Below, piece by piece: positions 38,226 through 47,023 of a stretch of DNA of 64,000 bases. Every line of letters starts with the position of its first letter. Position 1 is the stretch's first letter. Below the pieces are notes generated by a model, which had not been told where the DNA came from, ran no database searches, and saw nothing but the letters and a program-made list of their open reading frames with translations. Origin of the DNA: Desulfolinea sp050305405 (GTDB lineage Bacteria; Chloroflexota; Anaerolineae; Anaerolineales; Villigracilaceae); assembly GCA_050305405.1 (NCBI GenBank), contig JBNLFG010000018.1, positions 19,840 to 83,839 on the forward strand, given 5' to 3'. The position numbers were made by a program, and so were the translations under genes.

Positions 38226-40322
38226 ATGTATCGAAAAATATTACTTTCATTACTTTTGATATGGATTTCTGTGCAAAGTTTGGTGGATTTTTACCCCATC
38301 GTCTTTTTGCCTAATGACTATCGTAATGCACCCTCGTCAAAATGGCTGGCACTCTTTATTGCGGTGAGCCTTTATACGATCTTCTTTGTTGTTACGAATT
38401 TGACCTATGGCTGGCGCAGGGAACTTTGGCAAAAAAATAAGATTTCATTTCAAAAGAAATTCAATCTGCCTATGCTGCGTCAGCGCTTAGGCTGGGGACG
38501 TTATGTTCTCGCCCTGTTTCTCGTTGTCGCTACGATCTACTTCTTCCAATACTCTCTGTGGGGGTTGGTTTTTCGCGGTACTTATTTTAAGCTTTTTGTC
38601 TGGCTCAATCTTGTTTATTTGGTGGCGTTCTTGCTGGCTGATGGTGAAGATTGGTCGAACTGGCGCAGCCTCTTTGGGGCCGTTGTTGCGACCAGCGTTG
38701 CCTTTGGGTTGGCAAGCGTTTTTTCCAATATTCTCTCCTATCCCTTTGGCTTATATTGGTCTGATGGTAATCGCTTGTGGGATTATTCGCTCATCTTTGG
38801 TAAGCATCTCTATGATTACTCGGGCGGACAGAAAATTCCCTCGCTAACTTCTTATGGGCGGCAGATTTTGTGGGGACTCCCGTTTTTGCTACCCAATAAC
38901 ACTATCTGGATAAGTCGTTTGTGGAGCGCGATCTTGTATTCGTTGCCATCCATGATTTTAGGATGGTTCGCCTTCTCCACCAAAGATGGGAAGCGGCGCT
39001 ACGCTCTCCTTTTGGGCTTGTGGTCGTTTCTTTTTCTTAATCAAGGACCGATCTATACACCGTTAACGCTCAGCGCAATCCTTGTCGTATTAGCTTGGGA
39101 GCGTCCCTTCTGGTTGGCGGCTCCATTAATCGCGCTGGCGGGATATTATGCGGAAGTCTCCCGTTTTACCTGGTTTTTAGCGCCGGCTGTTTGGGCCGGG
39201 ATGCTTTCTCTAAATGGAAGCAAGTTGAAAGGCGTGCGTCCGGGTTTGCGCGATTGGGGTTACGGCATTTTATTAGGCGTGGCAGGCTTGTTCCCGTGGA
39301 TTATCCGCTTTGTCCTGAAAGCTACTGCTGAGAATACTGTAAAGCTAACAGCAGTGCCCATTGTAGATAGAGATCCGGATGTTTTTTCTAGTGCTTTGGC
39401 ATTATTGACCACGCAACCTCTGGTATGGACGCGCTTATTTCCTAGTCCGACCTATCCCGAAGGAGTTTTAGGTGCTTTGGTGATTGCGATTTTGCCTTTG
39501 GGCATGTTGCTTGCTTACCTATATAAACGCGATGTTTGGACGCTTCTTTCTGGTCAGAAGGTCGCTGTGTGGTTGTCTCTGCTAGGGCTTGGGGTAATGG
39601 GAGTTGTTATAAGCATGAAAGCCGGTGGGGGGAACAATTTGCATAATATGGATATGTTTTTGATTACCTTGCTTTTTATTGCTGCAATTGCCTGGCGAAA
39701 TGGTGGGTACAGTTTTGTTGAAAGTTGGGATTCTCCATCGTTTTTGATAAAAGTGGTCATGATTTTGGCTTTTGTGCTACCTGCTTTTCCCGCTTTTCGT
39801 GGCTTGAGACCGCTGTTAACATTGAATGAAGTTGAAATAAAACATGTGCAAATATTGACCGGCCAAAAAAATGTAGAGACGTTGCCGCAAAAAAATAAGA
39901 TAAATGATGCGTTGTGGGCAATTGAGCGTGGAATACAGGAGTATGCCCCCTTAGGTGAAGTGCTTTTTATCGACCAGCGCCAGTTATTAACCTTTGGCTA
40001 TGTCTCGAAAGTTCCTTTGGTTGTTGAATATGAGAAGAAAGTTTTGATGAATGAAGCATTGGCTGGTAACCAAGCTTATTTTCAGATTTATTATCAAGAT
40101 TTGGCAGAACAACGTTTCAGCCTGATTGTTTCAGAACCAATAAAGGTGCCGAAATTAGGAGAATCAGGTTCTTTTTCGATCGAAGAAGATTTATGGACAA
40201 CATGGGTAGCCGCCCCGACTTTATGTTTTTACGAGCCGCTCTTTACGCTGCGAGATGTGTATGTCCAGTTGCTGGTGCCGCGCGACGATATTGAAGCCTG
40301 TGCTATTTATTTGGACGAGTAG
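38226..40322 (+). CDS. Large GT-C-like membrane protein, copy 2 of a paralogous pair
   Basis: A 698-residue paralogue of the gene at 34089. Shared features in the same order are WSDGNR (Trp178, Asp180), GGGNNLHNMDMF (Leu472-Asp476) and the C-terminal GEVLFIDQRQLLTFG with a closing LLVPRDD. About 12-14 helices with a soluble tail (about 560-698). The extra length lies mainly in the first 60 residues. No ribosome site is visible before the ATG. It is preceded by flippase-like copy 2 in the same order as the first pair. Confidence 0.72.
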   Translation: MYRKILLSLLLIWISVQSLVDFYPIVFLPNDYRNAPSSKWLALFIAVSLYTIFFVVTNLTYGWRRELWQKNKISFQKKFNLPMLRQRLGWGRYVLALFLVVATIYFFQYSLWGLVFRGTYFKLFVWLNLVYLVAFLLADGEDWSNWRSLFGAVVATSVAFGLASVFSNILSYPFGLYWSDGNRLWDYSLIFGKHLYDYSGGQKIPSLTSYGRQILWGLPFLLPNNTIWISRLWSAILYSLPSMILGWFAFSTKDGKRRYALLLGLWSFLFLNQGPIYTPLTLSAILVVLAWERPFWLAAPLIALAGYYAEVSRFTWFLAPAVWAGMLSLNGSKLKGVRPGLRDWGYGILLGVAGLFPWIIRFVLKATAENTVKLTAVPIVDRDPDVFSSALALLTTQPLVWTRLFPSPTYPEGVLGALVIAILPLGMLLAYLYKRDVWTLLSGQKVAVWLSLLGLGVMGVVISMKAGGGNNLHNMDMFLITLLFIAAIAWRNGGYSFVESWDSPSFLIKVVMILAFVLPAFPAFRGLRPLLTLNEVEIKHVQILTGQKNVETLPQKNKINDALWAIERGIQEYAPLGEVLFIDQRQLLTFGYVSKVPLVVEYEKKVLMNEALAGNQAYFQIYYQDLAEQRFSLIVSEPIKVPKLGESGSFSIEEDLWTTWVAAPTLCFYEPLFTLRDVYVQLLVPRDDIEACAIYLDE

Positions 40323-40334
40323 GGGCGTTTTGTG

Positions 40335-41936
40335 ATGAAAACTTTCTGGAAGCAAGTTGAGAAATGGCTGCCGCTGTTTTTTGCACTCTTTTTTGTGTTG
40401 ATTACTGCTTCCAATCTGGGCACGATGCATAATCCGGATGAGTTGGCACATCGAGTTAATCGTGCACTTGAGGGGCGCTGGGAGTTTGACGAGACCAATT
40501 TCGATTACCCATCGTTGCCAAAGTATGTGATGTTTGGGGCAGGAAGGCTGGTTTATGGTTTGGGGTTTGGGGAAGCTGAGTTTTATTTGGTTGTGCGTTT
40601 TATTTCTGTGCTATTGGGCGCGGCGACAATCTATCTGGTTTATCATCTGGCGCGGCGGGCGGGCGGGGGCGTTTGGGCAAGTGTTTTAGCATCGGTTTTC
40701 CTGCTTTCTAATCACGTACTGTCGATCAATGCGCGCTTTGCGCACAATGATTTGTATATGCTCTTTTTTATTACACTGAGTGCGTATTTCTTGCTGCGTT
40801 ATGTAGAGAAAATGGAACGTGGTTGGTTGTACGCATCCTTTTTTAGTGTGGGATTGACGGCTTCGAGCAAATATAACGGCGGAGTTTTTGTGCTTGTCCC
40901 GTTGATCGTTTGGGTGGTATACGAGCATCGTTCTTTTTTTGCTGAAAAAATACGCACTATAGAAACGCTCTTTATTAGTGCTGTATTGACTTTTGGTAGC
41001 TTTGCGCTAGGAACGCCGAAAGCATTGTTGTGGATGGCATTTTATTTCAAGCGGATGCTGCCTGCTTTGAGCCGTCATGCGAGTTATGGCGCAAATGCCG
41101 GTGGCGTGCGCGGAGTTGTTGGTCAGTGGGGGCAGTTAGTGGATTTGTTTGGCATTGCAATTTTTATTCTTATCCTTGTGGTTGTCTTTTATTTTGTATA
41201 TGGCTTTTTCGCAGACAAAGCAGTTTTGACCAAAAAGAAGCCGACCTGGATTTTTCTGCTTGCAATATTGGTCTATGACTTGCCGATCATGGCGTCGTAC
41301 AACTATCAGGCGCGTTTCTTTTTGCCACTGCTGCCTTTTTTTGCCGTACTGTTTGGTTTATTCGTCGAAGAGATGATGGATCGAGTTGGGCAGGGAAAAT
41401 TTGCACGGTATCAGGTTTGGGTGGCGGGTGTCGCGGTGGCGATCTTGCTGCTTGGCTTTTTACGCGTGATCAGCGTACGGCTTTTGCTGGCAAATGATGC
41501 GCGCATCCCTGCTGGCGAGATGATCGATACACTGTCTGCTGATGCATCGATTGAATACACGTTTTATACGCCTGATTTTGACAGGGAGCGTTTTGAGCGC
41601 GAGCATGATTATCCGGTTTTCTTTGTCAAACATGAGGGCGATGTGGTGCCTGATGAGATCGATAAGGGCTATCCGTTGAACGGGGGCGAAGCGGGTTTGA
41701 TTGAGCGTGATACGGATTATCTCGTTGTGGATAATTTCACCTACGATCGCTGTAAAAACGAGAGTATTTACGCGACAAACCCTGTGGAGTGTGCCTTTTT
41801 TGCCGAGCTTCTGGCTGATGAGACTTCGTATGAGATGATCGCGGATTTTACCTATAGGCTGCCAAAGTTTTTACCGCAAGTTGAAATTGCTTTTGTGAAC
41901 CCGGAGATACAGGTTTTTAAAAAGAAAACCGATTGA
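40335..41936 (+). CDS. GT39/PMT-like membrane glycosyltransferase
   Basis: A 533-residue GT-C enzyme. MHNPDELAHR (31-40) puts Asp35-Glu36 in the first external loop, the catalytic acidic pair of the family; RFAHNDLYMLFFITLSAYFLLRY and the TASSKYNGGVFVLVPL segment are typical of PMT_2 proteins. It transfers a sugar from a polyprenyl-phosphate donor to an external acceptor. GTG at 40332 and ATG at 40335 are both possible; ATG is preferred. It closes the glycan region. Confidence 0.85.
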   Translation: MKTFWKQVEKWLPLFFALFFVLITASNLGTMHNPDELAHRVNRALEGRWEFDETNFDYPSLPKYVMFGAGRLVYGLGFGEAEFYLVVRFISVLLGAATIYLVYHLARRAGGGVWASVLASVFLLSNHVLSINARFAHNDLYMLFFITLSAYFLLRYVEKMERGWLYASFFSVGLTASSKYNGGVFVLVPLIVWVVYEHRSFFAEKIRTIETLFISAVLTFGSFALGTPKALLWMAFYFKRMLPALSRHASYGANAGGVRGVVGQWGQLVDLFGIAIFILILVVVFYFVYGFFADKAVLTKKKPTWIFLLAILVYDLPIMASYNYQARFFLPLLPFFAVLFGLFVEEMMDRVGQGKFARYQVWVAGVAVAILLLGFLRVISVRLLLANDARIPAGEMIDTLSADASIEYTFYTPDFDRERFEREHDYPVFFVKHEGDVVPDEIDKGYPLNGGEAGLIERDTDYLVVDNFTYDRCKNESIYATNPVECAFFAELLADETSYEMIADFTYRLPKFLPQVEIAFVNPEIQVFKKKTD

Positions 41937-41947
41937 TGAGAAATTTC

Positions 41948-42018
41948 ATCACAGAGACCACCGAGTTCACAGAGCTTTTTAAAGTTTTTCTCCGTGTTCT
42001 CTGTGTACTCTGTGGTGA
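41948..42018. repeat. CACAGAG inverted repeat, copy 2
   Basis: ATCACAGAGACCACCGAG at the left and CTCTGTGTACTCTGTGGTGA at the right are inverted relatives, with TTCACAGAG and CTCCGTGTTCTCTG inside. It is of the same kind as the element at 8056-8160 but shorter. It lies between the GT39 gene and radC. Confidence 0.7.
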
Positions 42019-42036
42019 GAAAAAGAGGGAGTAATT

Positions 42037-42732
42037 ATGTCTGAACCAACCCATTATCGCATTACGGATTTGCCCGCCGATGATCGCCCACGTGAGCGCT
42101 TGGTCAAGCTGGGGGCGCAGGCCTTGAGTTCTGCGGAGTTGATCGCGATTTTGTTGCGGGTGGGGGTGCCCGGCGAGAGTGCTGTGCAGGTGGGACAACG
42201 CCTTTTGCAGCAATTTGGCGGATTGATAGGATTGCACCGCGCGCCGATCGAAGAGATGGTCGCGCAGCACGGGATTGGGGAAGCCAAAGCCGCGCAGATC
42301 AAAGCTGCGATTGAACTTGGTCGGCGTTTGACGCTGGAAGCACCGGAAGAAAAACCGACCGTTAACTCGCCCGCCGATGCTGCTGCGCTTGTCCAATATG
42401 AGATGAGCGCCCTTGAGAAGGAAGAGATGCGCGTAATCCTGCTCGACACGCGTAACCACGTTGTGGATATTGTGACTGTTGCACACGGTTCATTGAACGC
42501 GGCCCAAATGCGCGTGGGCGAGATATTCACACCTGCTGTTCGGAAGAATGTTGCGGCGTTGATCGCCGTACACAACCACCCCAGCGGTGACCCGACGCCC
42601 AGCCCGCAGGATGTTGCCATCACGCGCGCGATGATCGAAGCGGGGAAATTGCTCGATATCGAAGTGCTGGATCATCTGGTGATCGGGATGGGGAAATATG
42701 TTTCGTTGAAAGAGAAGAAGTTGGGATTTTGA
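42037..42732 (+). CDS. radC: RadC-family JAB/MPN protein
   Basis: A 231-residue protein with an N-terminal helix-hairpin-helix part (about 1-95: DRPRERLVKLGAQALSSAELIAILL, GIGEAKAAQIKAAIE) and a C-terminal JAB1/MPN domain (about 105-231). The metal motif HNHPSGDPTPSPQD fits HxHx7Sx2D exactly. The historical link to DNA repair is weak; biochemical role unsettled. ATG at 42037 has GAGGGAG upstream. The last ten codons are repeated 423 bp downstream. Confidence 0.92.
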   Translation: MSEPTHYRITDLPADDRPRERLVKLGAQALSSAELIAILLRVGVPGESAVQVGQRLLQQFGGLIGLHRAPIEEMVAQHGIGEAKAAQIKAAIELGRRLTLEAPEEKPTVNSPADAAALVQYEMSALEKEEMRVILLDTRNHVVDIVTVAHGSLNAAQMRVGEIFTPAVRKNVAALIAVHNHPSGDPTPSPQDVAITRAMIEAGKLLDIEVLDHLVIGMGKYVSLKEKKLGF

Positions 42733-42761
42733 GATGCAGTGAGCGGTAGGGAGAGTGAATT

Positions 42762-43100
42762 ATGGACACATTAATACTTGCAAATATTGTCGTGTTTTTT
42801 ATAGTTTCTGCAACAGGAATGTTTGTTAATCTTGCATCGAAGAAATGGATTGTCTGGTTATTAGGTGCTTATGGTTTTATCAGTGGTAGTTTAGTGGGTT
42901 TCGTAGCAGAGGGGGATTCGCCGAGTTGGCAATTGGGGGGCATCTTTGCGATCTCGGTAATGTACACAACTTCAATGATATCTTGGCAAAGACAACACTA
43001 TAAAGGTGTAGCGGCTTCCTGGCTATCGAAATATGGAGAGGAAGCTCGCCAACCTTTTGCTCTTCTGGCTAGCGTTATCAAAAAACTTGTGGGTCAATAA
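42762..43100 (+). CDS. Small three-helix membrane protein inserted after radC
   Basis: A 112-residue protein with three hydrophobic segments (about 5-23, 30-48, 58-76) and an amphipathic C-terminus. FISGSLVGFV, a loop and LGGIFAISV match the small protein at 25042-25317. Function unknown. The gene lies between two copies of a 32-bp sequence, one being the radC 3' end, which suggests insertion or duplication at that site. ATG at 42762 follows AGGGAGAGTG. Confidence 0.65.
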   Translation: MDTLILANIVVFFIVSATGMFVNLASKKWIVWLLGAYGFISGSLVGFVAEGDSPSWQLGGIFAISVMYTTSMISWQRQHYKGVAASWLSKYGEEARQPFALLASVIKKLVGQ

Positions 43101-43123
43101 TTTTTTTTGGTATGAGAAAGTGT

Positions 43124-43155
43124 TTTCGTTGAAAGAGAAGAAGTTGGGGTTTTGA
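43124..43155 (+). repeat. Second copy of the radC 3' end (direct repeat of 42701-42732)
   Basis: Thirty-two bases from TTTCGTTGAAAG to TTTTGA match the last ten codons and stop of radC with one difference (A to G). Together with the radC copy it brackets a 391-bp segment holding the small membrane-protein gene. Confidence 0.85.
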
Positions 43156-43358
43156 TGAGTGATGCGTAATTTTGTTTCAACACGAATGACGCGAATTTAC
43201 GAATTATGCGAATTTTTCTTAAGATGCGGATGAGCGCAGATTAGGCGTATATTCACAGTTTTTTTTTAAACTGCGTAAATCTATCCAATCTGCGAGATCC
43301 GCGTTCCGTTTTTAATAGCATTCACATTTCAATTTCGTTTCTTACACATCACTCATCA
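43153..43358. repeat. Nested inverted-repeat element before dnaG
   Basis: The outer arms are TGATGAGTGATGCGTAA (43153-43169) and TTACACATCACTCATCA (43342-43358), inverted copies with one mismatch. Inside lie CACGAATGACGCGAATT-type units (43181-43216) and a second inverted pair, from GCGGATGAGCGCAGATT (about 43226) to AATCTGCGAGATCCGCG (about 43287-43303). It fills most of the 327-bp gap between the small membrane gene and dnaG; no coding sequence was seen there. Confidence 0.75.
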
Positions 43359-43376
43359 CACAAATCGTCTATAATT

Positions 43377-43427
43377 CAACCTACCTTTAACCTTCAAACC
43401 TGATAACTTTCCAACCTTCAAACCTTC
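43377..43427 (+). repeat. AACCTTC leader repeat before dnaG
   Basis: Runs of TTTAACCTTCAAACC and CCAACCTTCAAACCTTC lead directly into the dnaG ATG. There is no ordinary ribosome site. The same motif precedes pyrB and the gene at 9305-9928, always in the sense strand. A TATAAT occurs at 43370-43375. Confidence 0.7.
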
Positions 43428-45362
43428 ATGGATCATATCGACGAAATCAAATCACGTATCGACATAGTAGACCTCGTCTCTGAGAGCGGGGTTAAGCTGC
43501 GGCGTTCGGGGCGCAACCATACCGGTTTTTGTCCTTTCCACAGCAATACCAAGACGCCGGCTTTTGTCGTTTGGCAGGAGACCGGCACATGGAAATGTTT
43601 CGGCGAATGCAGCGATGGCGGCGACATCTTCAAGTTCGTGATGAAGAAGGAAGGTTGGGATTTCAAAGAAGCCCTGCGCTACCTTGCAGATAAAGCAGGC
43701 GTAAAACTTGAAGAGTACACGCCTCAGCAGGAAGAAACACGCGAAGCCTCCGATCACCTGCGAACGCTGCTCGAAGAAGTGGCCCTCTTTTATCACCAAC
43801 AACTCAAAACTCCGGCGGGCGCGCAGACGTTGGCATATTTGCGTGAAAAACGCGGACTGACTGATGAGACCATCGAAGCCTTTTTGCTCGGTTATTCGCC
43901 TAAAGGTTGGGATAATGTTCTGAAACATTTCAGCGAGCGCGGCTACAGCGTCGATGATCTGATGGATGCGGGGATGCTCTCCGAGAACGATCAAGGGCGA
44001 CGTTACGATAGATTCCGTGACCGGTTAATGATCCCCATCCGCGACGCACGCGGACGAATGGCTGGTTTCGGAGCAAGAACAATGGATCCCGACGGAATCC
44101 CCAAATACCTAAACTCGCCCCAAACTGTACTCTTTGACAAGGGCAATCTGCTCTACGGGCTGGATCGGGCTAAAAAAGCCATCCGTACACTGGATCAGGC
44201 GGTCATTGTTGAAGGCTATTTCGATGTCATCACGCCGCATCAGGCTGGTTTTGAAAATATCATTGCTCCCATGGGGACAGCGCTCGGCGAAGATCAACTG
44301 CGTCTGCTCAAACGTTATACGCCCGGCAATCATATCGTCCTTGCCCTCGACCCGGATGCTGCGGGACAAAAAGCAATCTTGCGTGGGTTGGATGCAGCCC
44401 GAAAATCACTCGACCGCGAAGGCGAACTGGCCTTTGATGCGCGCGGATTTTTGCGTCACGAAGCTCGTCTGCAAGCAGATTTGCGTGTGGCAAATTTGCC
44501 CGATAAACTCGACCCCGACGAGATCGTTTTACGTAATCCCGATGACTGGACAACGATCATCGCCAATGCGAAACCGATCGTGACGCATGTGATGGAGAGT
44601 CTCGCCGTAGGACGCGATCTCGATGATCCGAAGGTCAAGACCGACATCGCAGCGCAGGTTTTGCCGCTCATCGCTGATCTGCCAAATCCGATTGAGCGTG
44701 AGACCTTCCGTCAGCAGTTGGCGCGGATGTTGCGCGTTGATGAGCGGGCGCTGATCGGGGGGCAACAAAACCAGGGGCAGCGGGTTAAACGGTCACAAAA
44801 AACTCGCCGAAAAGATGCTCAGGTTGCGCCGACCCAGCCACGGGTGGCGGGCGTTGCGACAACAAATCCTGCAAAAAAACTGGAGGCCTATTCTTTGGGC
44901 ATCCTTGTGCGTCTGCCTGATTTGCTTTATCGCCTTGATCGGGCTTTGCAGGAAATGGGCTTGCCAGCTTTGAGTGTGGAAGATTTCGGGTATACTGAAA
45001 ACCAGTCGCTTTTCAAAGTGATCTCGGCTTCGCTTGAACAGGATGCAATTGACGCGCACGATTTTATTATCGAGAATACCACCGATGTGTTAGCCCCTCT
45101 TGTTGAGACGTTGCTAGCAGAGACCAGTGAGCTTGGTTCGGTGATTGAACGTTTGTTGGAAGAGATGTTGCGGGGCATTATCAAGCTGCGCCGTTTGAGC
45201 TTGAACGAGAGTTTGAATCAGTTACGATTTTTTCAGGAAGATGCACAAGAGAGCGGAGGGAGTTTGGGGAACGATTATCAGCAGTTGGTCATGCAGCATG
45301 CCCTTGCGTTGCGTTCTTTAGATGAAGCGCAGCGTCGCTTAAGCCTTCGACGATTGGATTGA
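43428..45362 (+). CDS. dnaG: DNA primase
   Basis: A 644-residue primase making RNA primers for replication. The N-terminal zinc domain has Cys35, His38, Cys57 and Cys61 (CPFH, then CFGEC), a spacing of three residues between the last two Cys where most primases have two. The catalytic core carries YLNSPQT, the toprim motif VIVEGYFDVI (about 259-268) and ALDPDAAGQKA. The C-terminal helicase-binding part (about 480-644) is diverged. The gene overlaps the sigma factor region with a 2-nt gap (TGATTATG), forming a macromolecular-synthesis pair without rpsU. Confidence 0.95.
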   Translation: MDHIDEIKSRIDIVDLVSESGVKLRRSGRNHTGFCPFHSNTKTPAFVVWQETGTWKCFGECSDGGDIFKFVMKKEGWDFKEALRYLADKAGVKLEEYTPQQEETREASDHLRTLLEEVALFYHQQLKTPAGAQTLAYLREKRGLTDETIEAFLLGYSPKGWDNVLKHFSERGYSVDDLMDAGMLSENDQGRRYDRFRDRLMIPIRDARGRMAGFGARTMDPDGIPKYLNSPQTVLFDKGNLLYGLDRAKKAIRTLDQAVIVEGYFDVITPHQAGFENIIAPMGTALGEDQLRLLKRYTPGNHIVLALDPDAAGQKAILRGLDAARKSLDREGELAFDARGFLRHEARLQADLRVANLPDKLDPDEIVLRNPDDWTTIIANAKPIVTHVMESLAVGRDLDDPKVKTDIAAQVLPLIADLPNPIERETFRQQLARMLRVDERALIGGQQNQGQRVKRSQKTRRKDAQVAPTQPRVAGVATTNPAKKLEAYSLGILVRLPDLLYRLDRALQEMGLPALSVEDFGYTENQSLFKVISASLEQDAIDAHDFIIENTTDVLAPLVETLLAETSELGSVIERLLEEMLRGIIKLRRLSLNESLNQLRFFQEDAQESGGSLGNDYQQLVMQHALALRSLDEAQRRLSLRRLD

Positions 45363-45364
45363 TT

Positions 45365-46921
45365 ATGAAAAAAAACACTGAAAAAGACCTTGAATCACGA
45401 GAAGAAGAGTTTTCGCCCGGAGAAAAGAAACTGCTCGAGCACCTGCGTGGACAGGTTTTGGAGTTTGACGAGCCGGATGAGAGCAGCCTGGCCGAACTTG
45501 AGGAAGAAGAAGCCGATGAGAATGGTATTGACTACGCGGTTGATCCTTCTTTGGTGGATATCCCCGATGACCCTGTACGCTTGTACTTACGCGAGATAGG
45601 TCGCGTGGAATTGCTGGATGTGAATAGTGAATTCCGTTTGGCGACCATGGTTGAGGGACAACGTTTTGTGAGCGGTTCGCGTTGTCAGCTTTTGAAGGGA
45701 GGCAATGTTTCGCTGGAGGCGAACACCTACCGCACGATTGTGGGGGACTTGCGGGAATATTGGGGAACGCTTCAGGAATTTGCTAAAAAACATTCCAGCG
45801 ATTTGCCTGATCTGGGTTTGATGTTAGCAGAAGCCCAATCTTTGCAGCATGGTTGGGAAAGCGATGTGCCATCCTATACGCGCGCTTATCTTGATAATGG
45901 CAAGTGGGGCAAAGATGCTACCTGGAATCAGCTTGCGCAGTATGTGTACCAAATATTTTTATGCTTTTACTTATTGCCTTTTTCATATGCTGGCTGGCTT
46001 CTGGGGTATATCGACAAGAATCAAACAATGCCAACCCGTCAGACGCTCTATCGTAATTTGCCCGAAGATTCTACCTTGCGGATCGAATTGGATGATACAG
46101 CCTTTCGGCATGATATGGGCAGTCAGGCGCTGGCGCGCTCGAATTTGCGGTTGGTAGTGAGCGTAGCGAAACGCTACATGGGACGCGGGGTCTCGCTTTT
46201 GGATTTGATTCAGGAAGGGAATTTGGGTCTGCTACGTGCGATTAATAAATTTGATCCACGCCGAGGCTTTAAGTTCAGCACCTATGCAACCTGGTGGATC
46301 CGCCAGTCGATCAATCGCTCAATCGCAGAGCAGGCTCGCACTATTCGCATTCCGGTGCATCTCTTTGAGGCCATCAGTCGTATCTTCCGCATTCAACGCC
46401 AGTTGATGCAAGATTTGGGACGGACACCGTCTTCGGCGGAATTAGCGCTTCATTCTGAGTATATTGGCGAAAAGGAACGCCGGGAGATTATGGGGGCGCT
46501 GGAAAAGGAAAGAGAGATTTCCCCTGAGCTGCAAGCTGTCTGGGATACTGCTGCCAAGAAGATCGAAGATGTTTTGAAGGTCGCAGAAGAGCCGATTTCG
46601 TTGGAGATTTCCGTGGGCGGCGATAATACCAGCCAGTTGGGTGATTTTATCGAAGACGTGGATGCGATTGCTCCTGTTGATGCAGCGGCGCGCGATATGT
46701 TGCGCGAGCAGGTGCAGAGTGCGCTTACGGCACTCTCTGAACGGGAGCAGCAGGTGCTTGAGTTGCGTTTTGGGCTAAACGATCAAAAGGAGCATACGCT
46801 CGAAGAGGTCAGTCGCTACTTCCACGTCACGCGCGAGCGCATTCGGCAGATCGAAGCCAAGGCGTTGCGCAAATTGCGGCATCCCACGCGCAGCAGAGAA
46901 CTGCGCGATTATCTATTCTAA
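45365..46921 (+). CDS. rpoD: Primary RNA polymerase sigma factor (sigma-70/SigA)
   Basis: A 518-residue sigma-70 factor. Region 1.2 begins with DDPVRLYLREIG (68-79), then comes a long non-conserved stretch (about 105-245) before region 2 (ARSNLRLVVSVAKRYMGRG from 256; YATWWIRQSINR for -10 recognition). Region 3 follows, and region 4 has LSEREQQVLELRFG (about 457-470) and VTRERIRQIEAKAL, which reads the -35 box. The N-terminus is acidic, as in region 1.1. ATG at 45365 is 2 nt after the dnaG stop; a TTG at 45359 is also in frame. Confidence 0.95.
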   Translation: MKKNTEKDLESREEEFSPGEKKLLEHLRGQVLEFDEPDESSLAELEEEEADENGIDYAVDPSLVDIPDDPVRLYLREIGRVELLDVNSEFRLATMVEGQRFVSGSRCQLLKGGNVSLEANTYRTIVGDLREYWGTLQEFAKKHSSDLPDLGLMLAEAQSLQHGWESDVPSYTRAYLDNGKWGKDATWNQLAQYVYQIFLCFYLLPFSYAGWLLGYIDKNQTMPTRQTLYRNLPEDSTLRIELDDTAFRHDMGSQALARSNLRLVVSVAKRYMGRGVSLLDLIQEGNLGLLRAINKFDPRRGFKFSTYATWWIRQSINRSIAEQARTIRIPVHLFEAISRIFRIQRQLMQDLGRTPSSAELALHSEYIGEKERREIMGALEKEREISPELQAVWDTAAKKIEDVLKVAEEPISLEISVGGDNTSQLGDFIEDVDAIAPVDAAARDMLREQVQSALTALSEREQQVLELRFGLNDQKEHTLEEVSRYFHVTRERIRQIEAKALRKLRHPTRSRELRDYLF

Positions 46922-47023
46922 AAGGGGAGCAAAAAGTGCTTATAGCCCCTGTCTGGCCGTAAAGATAGGCAGAGTTTCCCATCGCTTGTGGGGAAGTTAG
47001 AGGGGCACATAACGTCAGTTTTT
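46922..47023 (+). ncRNA. Structured RNA candidate in the rpoD 3' region (three-way junction)
   Basis: Three helices can form: UUAU-GCCCC (46940-46949) with GGGGC-AUAA (47002-47012), UGUCU with AGGCA (46950-46971), and UUCCCA with UGGGGAA (46976-46995). An upstream GGGG (46924-46927) could pair with the same CCCC instead. A terminator follows directly. It may be a 3'-UTR-derived small RNA or part of the rpoD message; no known family is recognised. Confidence 0.4.

Noticed and set aside
42733..43123. Classical insertion sequence after radC
   Set aside because: No transposase or integrase frame and no terminal inverted repeats at the segment ends; only the direct repeat is present.
46940..47012. 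Hammerhead ribozyme or purine riboswitch in the three-way junction
   Set aside because: The conserved hammerhead core (CUGANGA, GAAA) and the purine-riboswitch loop sequences are missing.
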